Origin: SHVO01 sp041906145
GTDB taxonomy: Bacteria; Pseudomonadota; Alphaproteobacteria; Rhodospirillales; Rhodospirillaceae
Direction of reading: 5' to 3'
Length of the DNA: 64,000 nucleotides
Assembly: GCA_041906145.1 (NCBI GenBank)
Contig: JAYRJU010000002.1
Coordinates: forward strand, 248,001-312,000
Positions 29,301-37,357 of the stretch are shown one piece after another; within the stretch, counting starts at the first letter, position 1, and each line of letters begins with the position of its first letter. The notes beneath the pieces are model-generated. The model saw nothing but the letters and a program-made list of their open reading frames with translations, was not told the origin of the DNA and ran no database searches. A program made the position numbers and the translations under genes.

Positions 29301-29406
29301 GGAACAGCGCGCCATCGAGGCCGGTGCGGCGGCCTTCTTCTTCAAACCGGTCGCCTCGGAAGTCATCACCGAAACAATCCGCCGCCTGCGGCGAGACCGC
29401 GCTTAA
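26377..29406 (+). CDS. Polytopic-membrane hybrid histidine kinase with PAS domains
   Basis: 1009 residues from the ATG (a TTG one codon earlier is possible; GGGGAGG sits about 8 nt upstream). About nine hydrophobic helices fill residues 20-320, an integral-membrane sensor. Two PAS units follow (about 345-460 and 475-590), then HisKA with H621 in KLAGSIAHDFNNI, HATPase ending GTGLGLPVVKS, and a receiver with D940 in VVTDQVMPAMKG. Its kinase-receiver half resembles that of the five-PAS kinase (shared patterns MKGLQL and IILCTG), so the two are paralogues with different input ends. It stands alone between two MCP genes, both on the same strand. Confidence 0.9.
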   Translation: MGGRGEAQQAARTWWDSQGLLLFLAAVVPYILTNVSQSMRGLPIVVTSVGVFPGIWSVAEWTVTRQRSAQTRPASTIFLAAAVSYLLGVGIYAVLEYAKVSAKYPSSADFFFLLVPVFLVAGLFWFRPQGERSGYGLLQSANLTLVAATTAMLAVVSIAPLLTHSGESFLYVATTIAYWAVSFAAAGFAVLFLSSFKWREEAPVILLLAAALVVFTIGVIPYTFDLIGNSYKEGTWYESFWYITPCILALAARAHRRVAPAVQVSSDIALRSPRALPTVIMGVTLVALGVSVADDFAGFPGDLIVAASVFAAIAVLLRERAVKRIEDSLEDRLQTALQHARTNEVRFKHFALSSSDFFIETDANFVISRMASADDSAPAVQPEWLVGRNLLAQGMEGALELDPPLERVRRSLTAHEHFKDFGYNLVGPQGRRLWRRYSGTPFFDANFQFLGYRIAIRDVTSQRELQLESESRAAELARVVRALDSVLEAIIILDGANRIVYLNTATMGLSHTPDTLSGLGRSFQEAFPGLVMQYPGLIDEIRRDLARLGAWQRELCVALPGGGEACFDFRAAALVDGGMILAAPDITERRHRERSESILTQKLAEAQKNEAIGKLAGSIAHDFNNIIAAIKSFAELIVHDLPADSVDRNFAVRIVGASDRAAELVRQILLFARAGNAEKRPTSLKAVLDELQSTLMRSLPRHVNFRAEPPETDAVIEGNAAQLLRVFMNLCVNAADAAATATAGGEVRVECHRVIPQPEDVEGFVPGWVELPQRAGGNGATIYRYVSNPPVPGKSYYRVTVLDTGAGIPESVQPRLFEPFFTTKEKTKGTGLGLPVVKSIVDAHGAGIVIVTSQSFGTAFNVYFPASPATLPEAAIASKEIKPAAGSENVLVVDDEVDVADGLAFALQRVGYQASSVYGPEQALKAVGENPKAWDIVVTDQVMPAMKGLQLIPRLKELNEDLDIILCTGFSDSATEQRAIEAGAAAFFFKPVASEVITETIRRLRRDRA

Positions 29407-29520
29407 AGCGCGCGGAAGTCGCGCGTCTCCGCCGGCCTTGCCAACCCTCTAGTCCCGGATTCACGGCGGGAATCGGCCCGCGCGGGACGGCGTGGATGCG
29501 CCTCCGTAACCGCGGCGGCT

Positions 29521-29539
29521 CTAATACCTTTGGCTGATC
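29521..29539 (+). promoter_or_regulatory. Chemotaxis-block upstream motif, copy D (before MCP 2)
   Basis: CTAATACCTTTGGCTGATC, 142 nt before the second MCP start. The first 13 bases match the consensus; the remainder is diverged. Confidence 0.4.
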
Positions 29540-29662
29540 GCCCAACAACTTCTGCGCCGGCCGCTTAAACGTTCCCACGTCTGACTCTTCCTTACCAAGT
29601 CCTTACGGTGAGATTGCCTCAATGGGGGCATCGGAATTCAAATCCAATCGCAGGAGAGTGAC

Positions 29663-31351
29663 GTGAGCGCACTTACATCGACGATCAAGGGGAAGTTGCT
29701 TGGCATCTTCTGCTTGATGTTTTTCCTTTTCGCCGCCTTTGCCGGCATTTCCACCTACACCGCGCAACAGCTGAACGCGCAGTCCGATGAGATCTCCGGA
29801 GTTTGGCTTGCGGGCACTGAAATCCTCGGCCGCATGAAGTCTGAAGTCGCAGAACTGCGGATTAAGCAGGCCCGTCACATCATGGAACGCTCGGCCGCGC
29901 AGTGGGATAAGACAGAACAGAACCTCAAGGACATCAACGCTCGCGTCGAAAAGATCGAGAACGAATACGAAGCCACGATTATTTGGGAAGAAGACCGCAA
30001 ACTGTTCAACGAATATAAGCAACACGAAGACAGCTATTTTGCTTCGCTCGCCGAAACGGTGGCAGCTTCGCGCGCCAACAACGACGAAGCCGCCGCCGAC
30101 GCCTTCGTCGGTAAGAGCTTCGAAACATATACCGCAACTAACAAGGCGCTTGACGGTCTGATCAGCCTCAATCAGCGCGGCGCCGCTGCAGCGATCGAAC
30201 GCGGCAATAGCCTGTATGACACATCGCTCTGGGCCATTACCGGCGCGATCGCGCTCGTCGTCGGTATCGTTGCGTGGGCCACCTTATTCGCTAGCCGCAG
30301 CATCAGCGCGCCGATCGGCAGCATCACCAATACGATGTCCGTTCTCGCCGACGGCAACAAGACCGTCACCATCCCGTACTCTGGCCGTAAAGACGAAATC
30401 GGCGCCATGGCGGCCGCGGTGCAGGTGTTCAAGGACAACATGATCAAGGCGGATGAACTTGCCGCCGCGCAGGAAGCGGCCCGCAAGGCCAAGGAACTGC
30501 GTGCCGAACAGGTTGCCCAGCGGACCCGCCAGTTCGACAATATTGTGCGTATGTCCCTCGGCAGCGTCGGCTCGGCCAGCAAACAGATGGAAGCCTCGGC
30601 GTCCACCATGCAAGCCGTGGCGGAAGAAACCAACGTCCAGTCGTCGGCTGTCGCCGCCGCCTCGGAACAGGCCGCGTCGAACGTGCAGACCGTCGCCGCC
30701 GCGACCGAAGAACTCACCAGCTCGATCAAGGAAATCGGCCGCCAGGTGACCCAATCGTCACAAGTCTCCGCGAAGGCCGTGAACGAAGCCAATCGTGCGA
30801 AGGACATGGTGCGCGGCCTCGACGACTCGGCGCAGAAGATTGGCAAGGTCGTCGCGCTCATCACCGATATCGCCGAACAGACCAACCTCCTCGCCCTCAA
30901 CGCCACCATCGAAGCGGCGCGTGCGGGTGAAGCGGGCAAGGGTTTCGCGGTGGTTGCTTCTGAAGTGAAGAACCTCGCCAACCAGACCGCGAAGGCCACG
31001 GAAGAGATCGCGGCTCAGATCAACGACATCCAAGGCGCCACCAAGTCCTCGGTCGGTGCGATCGAAAGCATCTTCGAGACCATCGGCCAGATCGACCAGA
31101 TCTCCACCACCATCGCTTCGGCGATCGAAGAACAGACCGCTGCCACGGCCGAAATCGCGCGCAACGTCGAGCAGGCCGCCGCGGGCACGCAGGAAGTCTC
31201 CTCGAACATCACCGGCGTCACGAAAGCCGCCGGCGAAACGGGGCAAGTTTCCACGCAAGTGTTCGAAGCGGCCAAGGAACTGGGTCGCCAGTCCGAAAGC
31301 CTGCGCAAGGAAGTCGACGGCTTCCTCGCCGATATTAAAGAAGCGGCATAA
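29663..31351 (+). CDS. Methyl-accepting chemotaxis protein with 4HB-like sensor
   Basis: 562 residues with a GTG start behind CAGGAGAG. TM1 is at about 12-33. A periplasmic four-helix-bundle-sized region lies at about 35-185, shorter than that of the other MCP. TM2 is at about 188-210 (WAITGAIALVVGIVAWATLF), followed by HAMP and an MCP signalling hairpin with NLLALNATIEAARAGEAGKG. The end is EVDGFLADIKEAA, the same as in the first MCP and without a CheR pentapeptide. The sensor domains differ between the two receptors while the cytoplasmic halves are almost the same, so they should report different stimuli to the same CheA. Confidence 0.92.
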   Translation: MSALTSTIKGKLLGIFCLMFFLFAAFAGISTYTAQQLNAQSDEISGVWLAGTEILGRMKSEVAELRIKQARHIMERSAAQWDKTEQNLKDINARVEKIENEYEATIIWEEDRKLFNEYKQHEDSYFASLAETVAASRANNDEAAADAFVGKSFETYTATNKALDGLISLNQRGAAAAIERGNSLYDTSLWAITGAIALVVGIVAWATLFASRSISAPIGSITNTMSVLADGNKTVTIPYSGRKDEIGAMAAAVQVFKDNMIKADELAAAQEAARKAKELRAEQVAQRTRQFDNIVRMSLGSVGSASKQMEASASTMQAVAEETNVQSSAVAAASEQAASNVQTVAAATEELTSSIKEIGRQVTQSSQVSAKAVNEANRAKDMVRGLDDSAQKIGKVVALITDIAEQTNLLALNATIEAARAGEAGKGFAVVASEVKNLANQTAKATEEIAAQINDIQGATKSSVGAIESIFETIGQIDQISTTIASAIEEQTAATAEIARNVEQAAAGTQEVSSNITGVTKAAGETGQVSTQVFEAAKELGRQSESLRKEVDGFLADIKEAA

Positions 31352-31366
31352 TACCGCCCATTCATT

Positions 31367-31406
31367 CTCTCCCTCTCCCGCGCCGCGGGAGGGGGAGAGG
31401 TGAGGG
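31367..31406. repeat. Pyrimidine/purine palindromic repeat (CTCTCCC...GGGAGAGGTGAGGG type)
   Basis: A dyad of CTCTCCCTCTCCCGCG against CGCGGGAGGGGGAGAG, followed by GTGAGGG, just after the second MCP stop. Elements of this look are dispersed in many alphaproteobacterial genomes. A related, longer copy lies before fliR. It may also act as a transcript-end hairpin. Confidence 0.55.
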
Positions 31407-31431
31407 CTTTACGAAGTTAGGAACTCAGAAA

Positions 31432-31674
31432 ATGGCGTACCAATTCGGTTTCAAGGTCAAGACCCGGCTCTCGTTTGAAGAGTTGGATAATGTCCTCGGT
31501 CAATACTGTCAGGCGCTCTATCACATCTCCATTGGCGGCCTCGACGAGACCGGCGCGGTGCGTAAGAAAATCATGATCATCTATTTCGAGAAGATCGAAG
31601 ACCGCGACCGGATCAAACATCTGTTCGCCGTCCGTAAGGCAGGTCCGGGGACTCCTCCGCAAGTGGCGGCCTGA
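31432..31674 (+). CDS. Small orphan protein between MCP and cheA
   Basis: 80 residues starting MAYQFGFKVKTRLSFEELDN. It looks like a small alpha/beta fold with an amphipathic helix, then IMIIYFEKIEDRDRIKHLFA and a disordered Pro-containing tail. No signal, membrane span or known motif is present. The gene is closed by a strong terminator before cheA, so it belongs with the second MCP rather than with cheA. AACTCAGAAA before the ATG gives only a weak ribosome-binding site. The regular coding composition supports a real gene; the function is unknown. Confidence 0.65.
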   Translation: MAYQFGFKVKTRLSFEELDNVLGQYCQALYHISIGGLDETGAVRKKIMIIYFEKIEDRDRIKHLFAVRKAGPGTPPQVAA

Positions 31675-31734
31675 TACCGGGCAGATCCTCCAGGTTTGTT
31701 TCTCGTTCACAACCCCTCGTGACCGAGAATGTTG

Positions 31735-31772
31735 CACCCCGCGGCGTTCCCCGACGCCGCGGGGTGTTTTTT
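31735..31772 (+). terminator. Strong rho-independent terminator before cheA
   Basis: A 12-bp perfect stem (CACCCCGCGGCG against CGCCGCGGGGTG), 8-nt loop, then T6. It separates the MCP and small-orphan unit from the cheA-cheW unit. Confidence 0.92.
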
Positions 31773-31803
31773 CTGTCCACGGCGCGCCGTGATTTTTTCG
31801 CAT

Positions 31804-31822
31804 CTCATACTTTTGGTCAGGG
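31804..31822 (+). promoter_or_regulatory. Chemotaxis-block upstream motif, copy E (before cheA)
   Basis: CTCATACTTTTGGTCAGGG, 140 nt before the cheA start and just after the terminator, which is where a promoter for cheA must lie. GCCGCCTAACC follows at the spacing seen for copy F. Confidence 0.45.
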
Positions 31823-31943
31823 CCGCCTAACCCATCCTCGCACGCGCGCCATACCCCCGCTCACGTGCGCCATTTCACGCGGCCCCATACTCTCCACTCA
31901 CTCGAGCCCATTTATTTCGCTATCCCGCGTCAAGGAGGGACCT

Positions 31944-34238
31944 ATGGACGACATCATTCAGGAATTCGTGACCGAGACCAACGAGAGCCTCGCGCTGCTC
32001 GATCAGGAAATGGTCAAATTCGAACAGCAGCCCAACGACGCTGATACGTTGAGCCGCATCTTCCGCGTTATGCACACGATCAAAGGCACCTGCGGGTTCC
32101 TTGGCCTACCGCGCCTTGAGAAAGTCGCGCACGCCGGTGAAGACGTGCTCGGAAAATTCCGCGACGGCGCGCTCGTCGTCTCGCAGGAAGCCGTGACCCT
32201 CATCCTGCGCTGCCTCGACCGCATCCGTGAAATGGTCCAGGCCCTCGAACAGACCGGCGCCGAGCCGGAAGGCGAAGACAGCGCCCTCATCAATGAATTG
32301 CGCGCCATGGCCGACGGCAAAGCCCCGGCGCCGGTTGTCGCCGCGCCCGTTGCCGCTGCTGCGGCCGAGTCGCCGAAAGCTGTGGTCGCCACTGGTGGTT
32401 TCCCGGTTGCTCAGGATCTCCTTGACGAATGCGCCGCCGCCGAAGGCCGTGTCGTTGAAGAACCGCACGTCGAAGCGAAGACCGAAGTTGTCGCCGCCCC
32501 GGTTGTGGCCGCGAAGCCCGCTGCTGTCGCTGCCGCTCCGGTCGAGCGCGGCGAAGAAAAGGCCGGCGCGCAAAGCATTCGCGTGTCCGTCGACGTGCTT
32601 GAAAACCTCATGACCCTCGTCAGCGAAATGGTGCTGACGCGCAATCAGCTGCAGCAGATCAGCCGCAGCCATGCCGACACCCCGTTTAAGGGCCCGATCC
32701 AGCGCCTCAACCGCGTCACCACCGATCTGCAGGAAAGCGTCATGAAGACGCGCATGCAGGCCATCGGTCACGCCTGGAACAAGCTGCCGCGCATCGTGCG
32801 CGATCTCGCCAACGAACTCGGCAAGAAGATCAACCTCGAAATGCACGGCGAAGAAACCGAGCTGGACCGCCAGGTCCTCGAGATGATCCGCGATCCCTTG
32901 ACGCACATGGTGCGCAATTCCGCCGACCACGGCCTCGAAGGCCCGGCGGAACGCACATCGTCGGGTAAGAGCGACGTCGGCACCATTCGCCTGTCCGCCC
33001 ATCATGAAGGCGGCCACATCATGATCACGATCGCGGATAACGGCCGCGGTCTCAACACCGCCCGCATCAAGCAGAAGGTGCTTGAAAAGGGGCTCGCCAC
33101 CGCGGCCGAACTCGACGCGATGGAACCGAACCAGATCCATCAGTTCATCATGCGGGCCGGGTTCTCGACCGCCGAGAAGATCACCAACGTCTCGGGCCGC
33201 GGCGTCGGCATGGACGTGGTGCGTTCGAACATCGAGAAGATCGGCGGCACGGTCGCTTTCGTGTCCACCGAAGGTCAAGGTTCGACCTTCACCATCAAGA
33301 TCCCTCTCACTCTTGCCATTGTTTCGGCCTTGATCGTCGAGTCCGCGGGTCAGCGATTCGCCGTGCCGCAAATTGCGGTCAGGGAAGTCGTCCGCGCCAA
33401 CACGACGACAGGGCCGAAGATCGAGGAGCTGGCGGGGGCGCCGGTACTACGCCTGCGCAACCGCCTGCTGCCTCTGGTCCGCTTGCGCTCCGCGCTCGCG
33501 CTTAACGACGTCAATGCCGGGGCCAACGTCATCGTGTGCCGATCCGGCAACCAGATCTTCGGCGTGGTCGTCGACCGCATCGCCGATGCCGAGGAAATCG
33601 TCGTGAAGCCGCTCAATGAAATGACCAAAGGCGCCGGTTTCTACTCCGGCAACACAATCCTCGGCGACGGAGCCGTGGTGCTGATCCTTGACGTCAACGC
33701 CCTTGCCGGTTGCCTGCATGCCGACGCGCAGACCGCGAGCGAAGAAGACGCGGTCACTGGCGCCAGCGGCGGTTCCATCCAGAATATCCTCCTGTTCCGC
33801 ACCAAGAGCGATGGCGTGAAAGCCGTGCCGCTCTCCGAAGTCCACCGCATCGAGAACTTCGCGATGGATCAGGTTGAATGGGTCCAGGGTCAGCCGGTCA
33901 TTCAATATCGCGACCGCATGCTGACGCTCCGTTCGCTCGACGGTGGTGCGGGCATCCGCCGTGAAGGCCACCAGCCGGTCCTCGTGTTCATCACGGGCGA
34001 TCAGTGGGTCGGTCTTGCCATCGAGAAGATCGAGGACATCAAGGCCGATGAGGTCCGCATCGAACGTCCGTCCGCCAATCCGGCGCTGCGCGGCAGCCAG
34101 ATCGTCGGCGGCAAAGCGGTGGACTACATCGAACCGGCTTATTTCGTCACGCCGACCAACGAAACCATCATCGACGGCAAGGCCGCCAATGAAAGCTCAT
34201 CCTTCCAACCAACTCTTGTCTATGGAGAAGCGGCATGA
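31944..34238 (+). CDS. cheA: Chemotaxis histidine kinase CheA with two CheW-like domains
   Basis: 764 residues from MDDIIQEFVT, behind a near-perfect AGGAGGG. HPt/P1 (1-105) has phospho-acceptor H44 in MHTIKGTCGFLG. An Ala/Val/Pro-rich linker (about 130-210) has no recognisable CheY-binding P2. P3 dimerisation is at about 212-275. HATPase/P4 (about 290-452) has the N-box in HMVRNSADHG and G-box GRGVGMDVVR. CheW-like P5 (about 455-592) is followed by a second CheW-like segment (about 612-738; ILLFRTKSDGVKAVPLSEVH, VGLAIEKIEDIK). It forms the receptor core complex in the cytoplasm. Its stop overlaps the cheW start as ATGA. Confidence 0.95.
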   Translation: MDDIIQEFVTETNESLALLDQEMVKFEQQPNDADTLSRIFRVMHTIKGTCGFLGLPRLEKVAHAGEDVLGKFRDGALVVSQEAVTLILRCLDRIREMVQALEQTGAEPEGEDSALINELRAMADGKAPAPVVAAPVAAAAAESPKAVVATGGFPVAQDLLDECAAAEGRVVEEPHVEAKTEVVAAPVVAAKPAAVAAAPVERGEEKAGAQSIRVSVDVLENLMTLVSEMVLTRNQLQQISRSHADTPFKGPIQRLNRVTTDLQESVMKTRMQAIGHAWNKLPRIVRDLANELGKKINLEMHGEETELDRQVLEMIRDPLTHMVRNSADHGLEGPAERTSSGKSDVGTIRLSAHHEGGHIMITIADNGRGLNTARIKQKVLEKGLATAAELDAMEPNQIHQFIMRAGFSTAEKITNVSGRGVGMDVVRSNIEKIGGTVAFVSTEGQGSTFTIKIPLTLAIVSALIVESAGQRFAVPQIAVREVVRANTTTGPKIEELAGAPVLRLRNRLLPLVRLRSALALNDVNAGANVIVCRSGNQIFGVVVDRIADAEEIVVKPLNEMTKGAGFYSGNTILGDGAVVLILDVNALAGCLHADAQTASEEDAVTGASGGSIQNILLFRTKSDGVKAVPLSEVHRIENFAMDQVEWVQGQPVIQYRDRMLTLRSLDGGAGIRREGHQPVLVFITGDQWVGLAIEKIEDIKADEVRIERPSANPALRGSQIVGGKAVDYIEPAYFVTPTNETIIDGKAANESSSFQPTLVYGEAA

Positions 34239-34717
34239 ACGCCATCGCCCCTCTGCGCACTGAACGGAACAATACGACCGAAGGTCGCGTCGATTACCTC
34301 ACGTTCCATGTCGCCGGCGCCGTCTTTGCCGTGCGCGCCGTCCTCGTCCGCGATGTGCTCCGTCTTGCTTCTCTGACGGCGGTGCCGCTGGCGCAGCGCG
34401 AAGTCGCGGGCCTCATCAATCTGCGGGGACACGTGGTCACCGCGATCGATCTCGCCACCCGCCTGGACCTTCCCAGCACGGCCGGTGCGGGTCAGCGCAT
34501 GTCCATCGTTATCGAACGTGGCAATGAGGCCTACTGCTTCATCGTCAACGGCGTCGGCGATGTCATCGGCATCGAATCGTCCGAGATCGAGACCAATCCG
34601 GCGTCGATGGATCAACGCTGGGCTGGGCTGTCGCGCGGCGTGTTCAAGAAGGAAAAGGATCTCGTCGTGCTCCTGGATATCGATGCCGTCCTCGATATTC
34701 GCCGCGCGAAAGTCTAA
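34235..34717 (+). CDS. cheW: Chemotaxis coupling protein CheW
   Basis: 160 residues with a single CheW domain: LTFHVAGAVFAVRAVLVRDV, VAGLINLRGHVVTAIDL and KDLVVLLDIDAVLDI. It links MCP tips to CheA P5. It is translationally coupled to cheA by a 4-bp overlap, giving near-equal expression. A short acidic/basic N-terminal tail precedes the domain, and no extra domain is present. Confidence 0.95.
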   Translation: MNAIAPLRTERNNTTEGRVDYLTFHVAGAVFAVRAVLVRDVLRLASLTAVPLAQREVAGLINLRGHVVTAIDLATRLDLPSTAGAGQRMSIVIERGNEAYCFIVNGVGDVIGIESSEIETNPASMDQRWAGLSRGVFKKEKDLVVLLDIDAVLDIRRAKV

Positions 34718-34776
34718 CGGAAAAAGCTGAAGCGATTCGGACAAACCAAGAAGAATAAGAAGGTTTGGGGTAGGTC

Positions 34777-36819
34777 ATGGAAGACACCACTACGCTTGAG
34801 ACCCCCGCATGCTGGTTGCTCGAGCTCGACCGCGAGCTGCGGATCATCGGGATCACGGAATCCGTCCCCGGTGGACCCCGCTCACCGTTCGAGAACGATC
34901 TGCCGCTTGGCGTCGATCTCTTGGACGCGATCAACGTCCACAACACCCGGCGCGGCCAACTCGCAGCGAAGCTCGCAGCCGGCGACGAGGTCAAATCGTT
35001 CCGCTACGCCCTGAACACTGAATTTCACGGCCGGCGCTGCTATGACCTGTCCTCGACGCCGCTTTACGAGGCCGGCGCGCTGGCCGGGCACCGCTGCTGC
35101 GTAATCGACATCACCGCGCTCCTGCGTATGAACGAGCTGCACAGCCGCTCGGAAACCACCCTCGAAAGCGCGTTCAACGCCTATCCCAACTTCCTCATCG
35201 TCAAGGATATCGAAGGCCGCTACATCCGCTTGAACGAAGCCGCGCGCGAACTTCTCGCGAACTGGACTCGCGATCCCATCGGCCGCACCCCCTCCGAGTG
35301 CTTGCCGCCAAAAATCGCCGCGCAGCTGTCGCGGGACGACAATCTCGTCCTGCGGACCGAGGAAGCGCGCGACGTCGAGCATCAGATTCTGCTCGAGGAC
35401 GGCCTGCATACCTTCCTCACCACCAAGTTCCCGATCTTCGATCGCGACAACTGCATCGTCGGGCTCGGCGCCTCCGGTCTCGACATCACGGCGCGCAAGA
35501 AACTCGAATCTGAACTCGACCAGATGGCCAACTATGACGAGCTGACCGACCTGCCCAATCGCCGCAACGGCCGCGCGCGCCTCAACGAAGCAGTCACCTG
35601 GGCGCAGCATATTGGCGGACGGGTCGGCTTTGTCATCGTCGATATCGATCATTTCAAGACAATCAACGACACCCTTGGCCATGACGTCGGCGATCAGCTT
35701 CTGATCGAAGCCGCCTGGCGTCTGCGTGGATGCACGGACGACGGCGACACCTTGATGCGCCTGTCCGGCGATGAATTCGGCCTTGTCCTTGGCCAGCATG
35801 AAAACTCGCGCGATGTCGACTGGGTGGTCGCCGCCATCGTCGAAGCTTTCGAGGCGCCGTTCCTGATCGAAGGACATGAGCTTTTTGTCGGCGTCAATAT
35901 CGGCAGCGCTACTTATCCGGATGATGCGGATGGTCCCGAACAGCTTCTGCGGAGCGCCGACCTCGCGCTCTATGCCGCGAAACGCTCCGGGTTGACGTAC
36001 AGCAAATTCGATAACGAGATTCGCGCCAGCGTTCACCGCTCGGCCCAGATCAGCGGCCTGTTGCGTAAAGCGCTGCAACGCCGTGAATTCATTCTGCACT
36101 ACCAGCCGCTGGTCGAAGCCTCCACCCGCGAGATCGTCGGCGCCGAAGCCCTCATCCGCTGGAACAGCCAGGAACTCGGATTCGTCGGTCCGAACCACTT
36201 TATTCCGGTCGCGGAAGAAACCGGCCTTATAGTGCCGATCGGCGAATGGGCGCTGGAACAGGCCTGCCGCGACGCCGCAGCCTGGAATCGCGGCGCCTCC
36301 CGCCCTTTGTCGGTCGCGGTGAATATTTCGCCCAAGCAGCTGCTTGCGCCGGGCTTCCATCAGATCGTCGCCGATACCCTTGTCCGCACCGGGCTGTCGC
36401 CCGAGCTCTTGAAGATCGAAATCACGGAAAGCTCGCTCGCCAGCGACGTCGACACGTGCCGCCGCATCATCGATGCGCTCCGCGAAATGGGGATCGTTCT
36501 CGCGCTCGACGACTTCGGCACGGGATATTCGGCCCTCAGCTACCTTCAGCGCTTCAAGTTCGACATCCTGAAGCTCGACCAGTCCTTCGTCCGCAAGACC
36601 GAACGCGGCACCTCCGGGGCGGCCCTCACGGCGGCCATTATCCAGATGGCGAAAAGCCTGGGGATGCGCACGGTCGGCGAGGGGGTGGAAACCAACGACC
36701 ATGTCGACCTCCTCCAGGAAAGCGGCTGCGACCTCATGCAGGGCTATCTCTTCAGCCGCCCCGTGAAAAACGAGGACTTTTTGGCCCTCGCCGGCGGCGC
36801 CACTTCCCAGGCGGCCTAA
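34777..36819 (+). CDS. PAS-GGDEF-EAL protein (c-di-GMP turnover)
   Basis: 680 residues without membrane helices. Two PAS-like regions (about 1-115 and 130-240) are followed by GGDEF (about 250-415) with active-site motif SGDEF (330-334) and no clear RxxD inhibitory site. EAL (about 430-670) has GAEALIRWN, DDFGTGYSAL and KLDQSFVR intact. The EAL half should hydrolyse c-di-GMP; cyclase activity of the SGDEF half is possible but uncertain. It lies 59 nt after cheW on the same strand and before the cheY-cheB-cheR unit, so motility and second-messenger control are linked here. Its stop codon overlaps the next upstream motif. Confidence 0.9.
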   Translation: MEDTTTLETPACWLLELDRELRIIGITESVPGGPRSPFENDLPLGVDLLDAINVHNTRRGQLAAKLAAGDEVKSFRYALNTEFHGRRCYDLSSTPLYEAGALAGHRCCVIDITALLRMNELHSRSETTLESAFNAYPNFLIVKDIEGRYIRLNEAARELLANWTRDPIGRTPSECLPPKIAAQLSRDDNLVLRTEEARDVEHQILLEDGLHTFLTTKFPIFDRDNCIVGLGASGLDITARKKLESELDQMANYDELTDLPNRRNGRARLNEAVTWAQHIGGRVGFVIVDIDHFKTINDTLGHDVGDQLLIEAAWRLRGCTDDGDTLMRLSGDEFGLVLGQHENSRDVDWVVAAIVEAFEAPFLIEGHELFVGVNIGSATYPDDADGPEQLLRSADLALYAAKRSGLTYSKFDNEIRASVHRSAQISGLLRKALQRREFILHYQPLVEASTREIVGAEALIRWNSQELGFVGPNHFIPVAEETGLIVPIGEWALEQACRDAAAWNRGASRPLSVAVNISPKQLLAPGFHQIVADTLVRTGLSPELLKIEITESSLASDVDTCRRIIDALREMGIVLALDDFGTGYSALSYLQRFKFDILKLDQSFVRKTERGTSGAALTAAIIQMAKSLGMRTVGEGVETNDHVDLLQESGCDLMQGYLFSRPVKNEDFLALAGGATSQAA

Positions 36820-36834
36820 ACCTTTCGTATGAGG
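36816..36834 (+). promoter_or_regulatory. Chemotaxis-block upstream motif, copy F / sigma-28-like promoter
   Basis: CTAAACCTTTCGTATGAGG, 161 nt before the second cheY. With the downstream GCCGATAC at a 16-nt gap from TAAA it resembles a FliA (sigma-28) promoter, TAAA-N15-GCCGATAA. It overlaps the stop codon of the GGDEF-EAL gene. Confidence 0.45.
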
Positions 36835-36976
36835 CCGCCGATACCCCAGAACCGGCCTCTAACACCCCTGCACGTTCGAAAACCCCGGTCGAAACGCTCA
36901 TAACAGGACCAGGACAACAACCGGCCCCGCGGGCGCCCAAAAAGGCGCCTCCCTAGGCCCTCTAGGAAACCAGAAA

Positions 36977-37357
36977 ATGCACAAGTTCCTCGTTGTCGAC
37001 GACTCTCGCACCCTGCGCACCATCGTGTGCCGCTCCCTCCATCAGCGTGGGTTCGCGACCCTCCAGGCCGAGAACGGCCAGGTGGCGCTCGACATCTGCA
37101 GCAAGACTATGCCCGACGCCATTGTCCTGGACTGGAACATGCCGGTCATGGACGGGGTCGAATTCCTGAAGGCCCTGCGTACGCTGCCGAACGGCGATTT
37201 CCCGAAGGTGATCTTCTGCACCTCGGAAAGCGACATGGACCGTATCGCCACGGCCCTGGAAGCGGGCGCGGACGAATACATCATGAAGCCCTTCGACGAC
37301 GAAATCCTGAACACGAAGCTCGACATGATCGGCTTTGCGGTTTCGGAGGCCGCGTAG
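36977..37357 (+). CDS. cheY: Chemotaxis response regulator CheY (copy 2)
   Basis: 126 residues, a receiver domain only. It has LVVDDSRTLR, phospho-acceptor D52 in IVLDWNMPVMDG, IFCTSESD and Lys in YIMKPFDD. Its stop directly abuts the cheB ATG, so it heads cheY-cheB-cheR-orphan. It differs clearly from the copy next to cheZ and may act as a phosphate sink or as the partner for adaptation rather than as the motor ligand; this is inference. Confidence 0.93.
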   Translation: MHKFLVVDDSRTLRTIVCRSLHQRGFATLQAENGQVALDICSKTMPDAIVLDWNMPVMDGVEFLKALRTLPNGDFPKVIFCTSESDMDRIATALEAGADEYIMKPFDDEILNTKLDMIGFAVSEAA

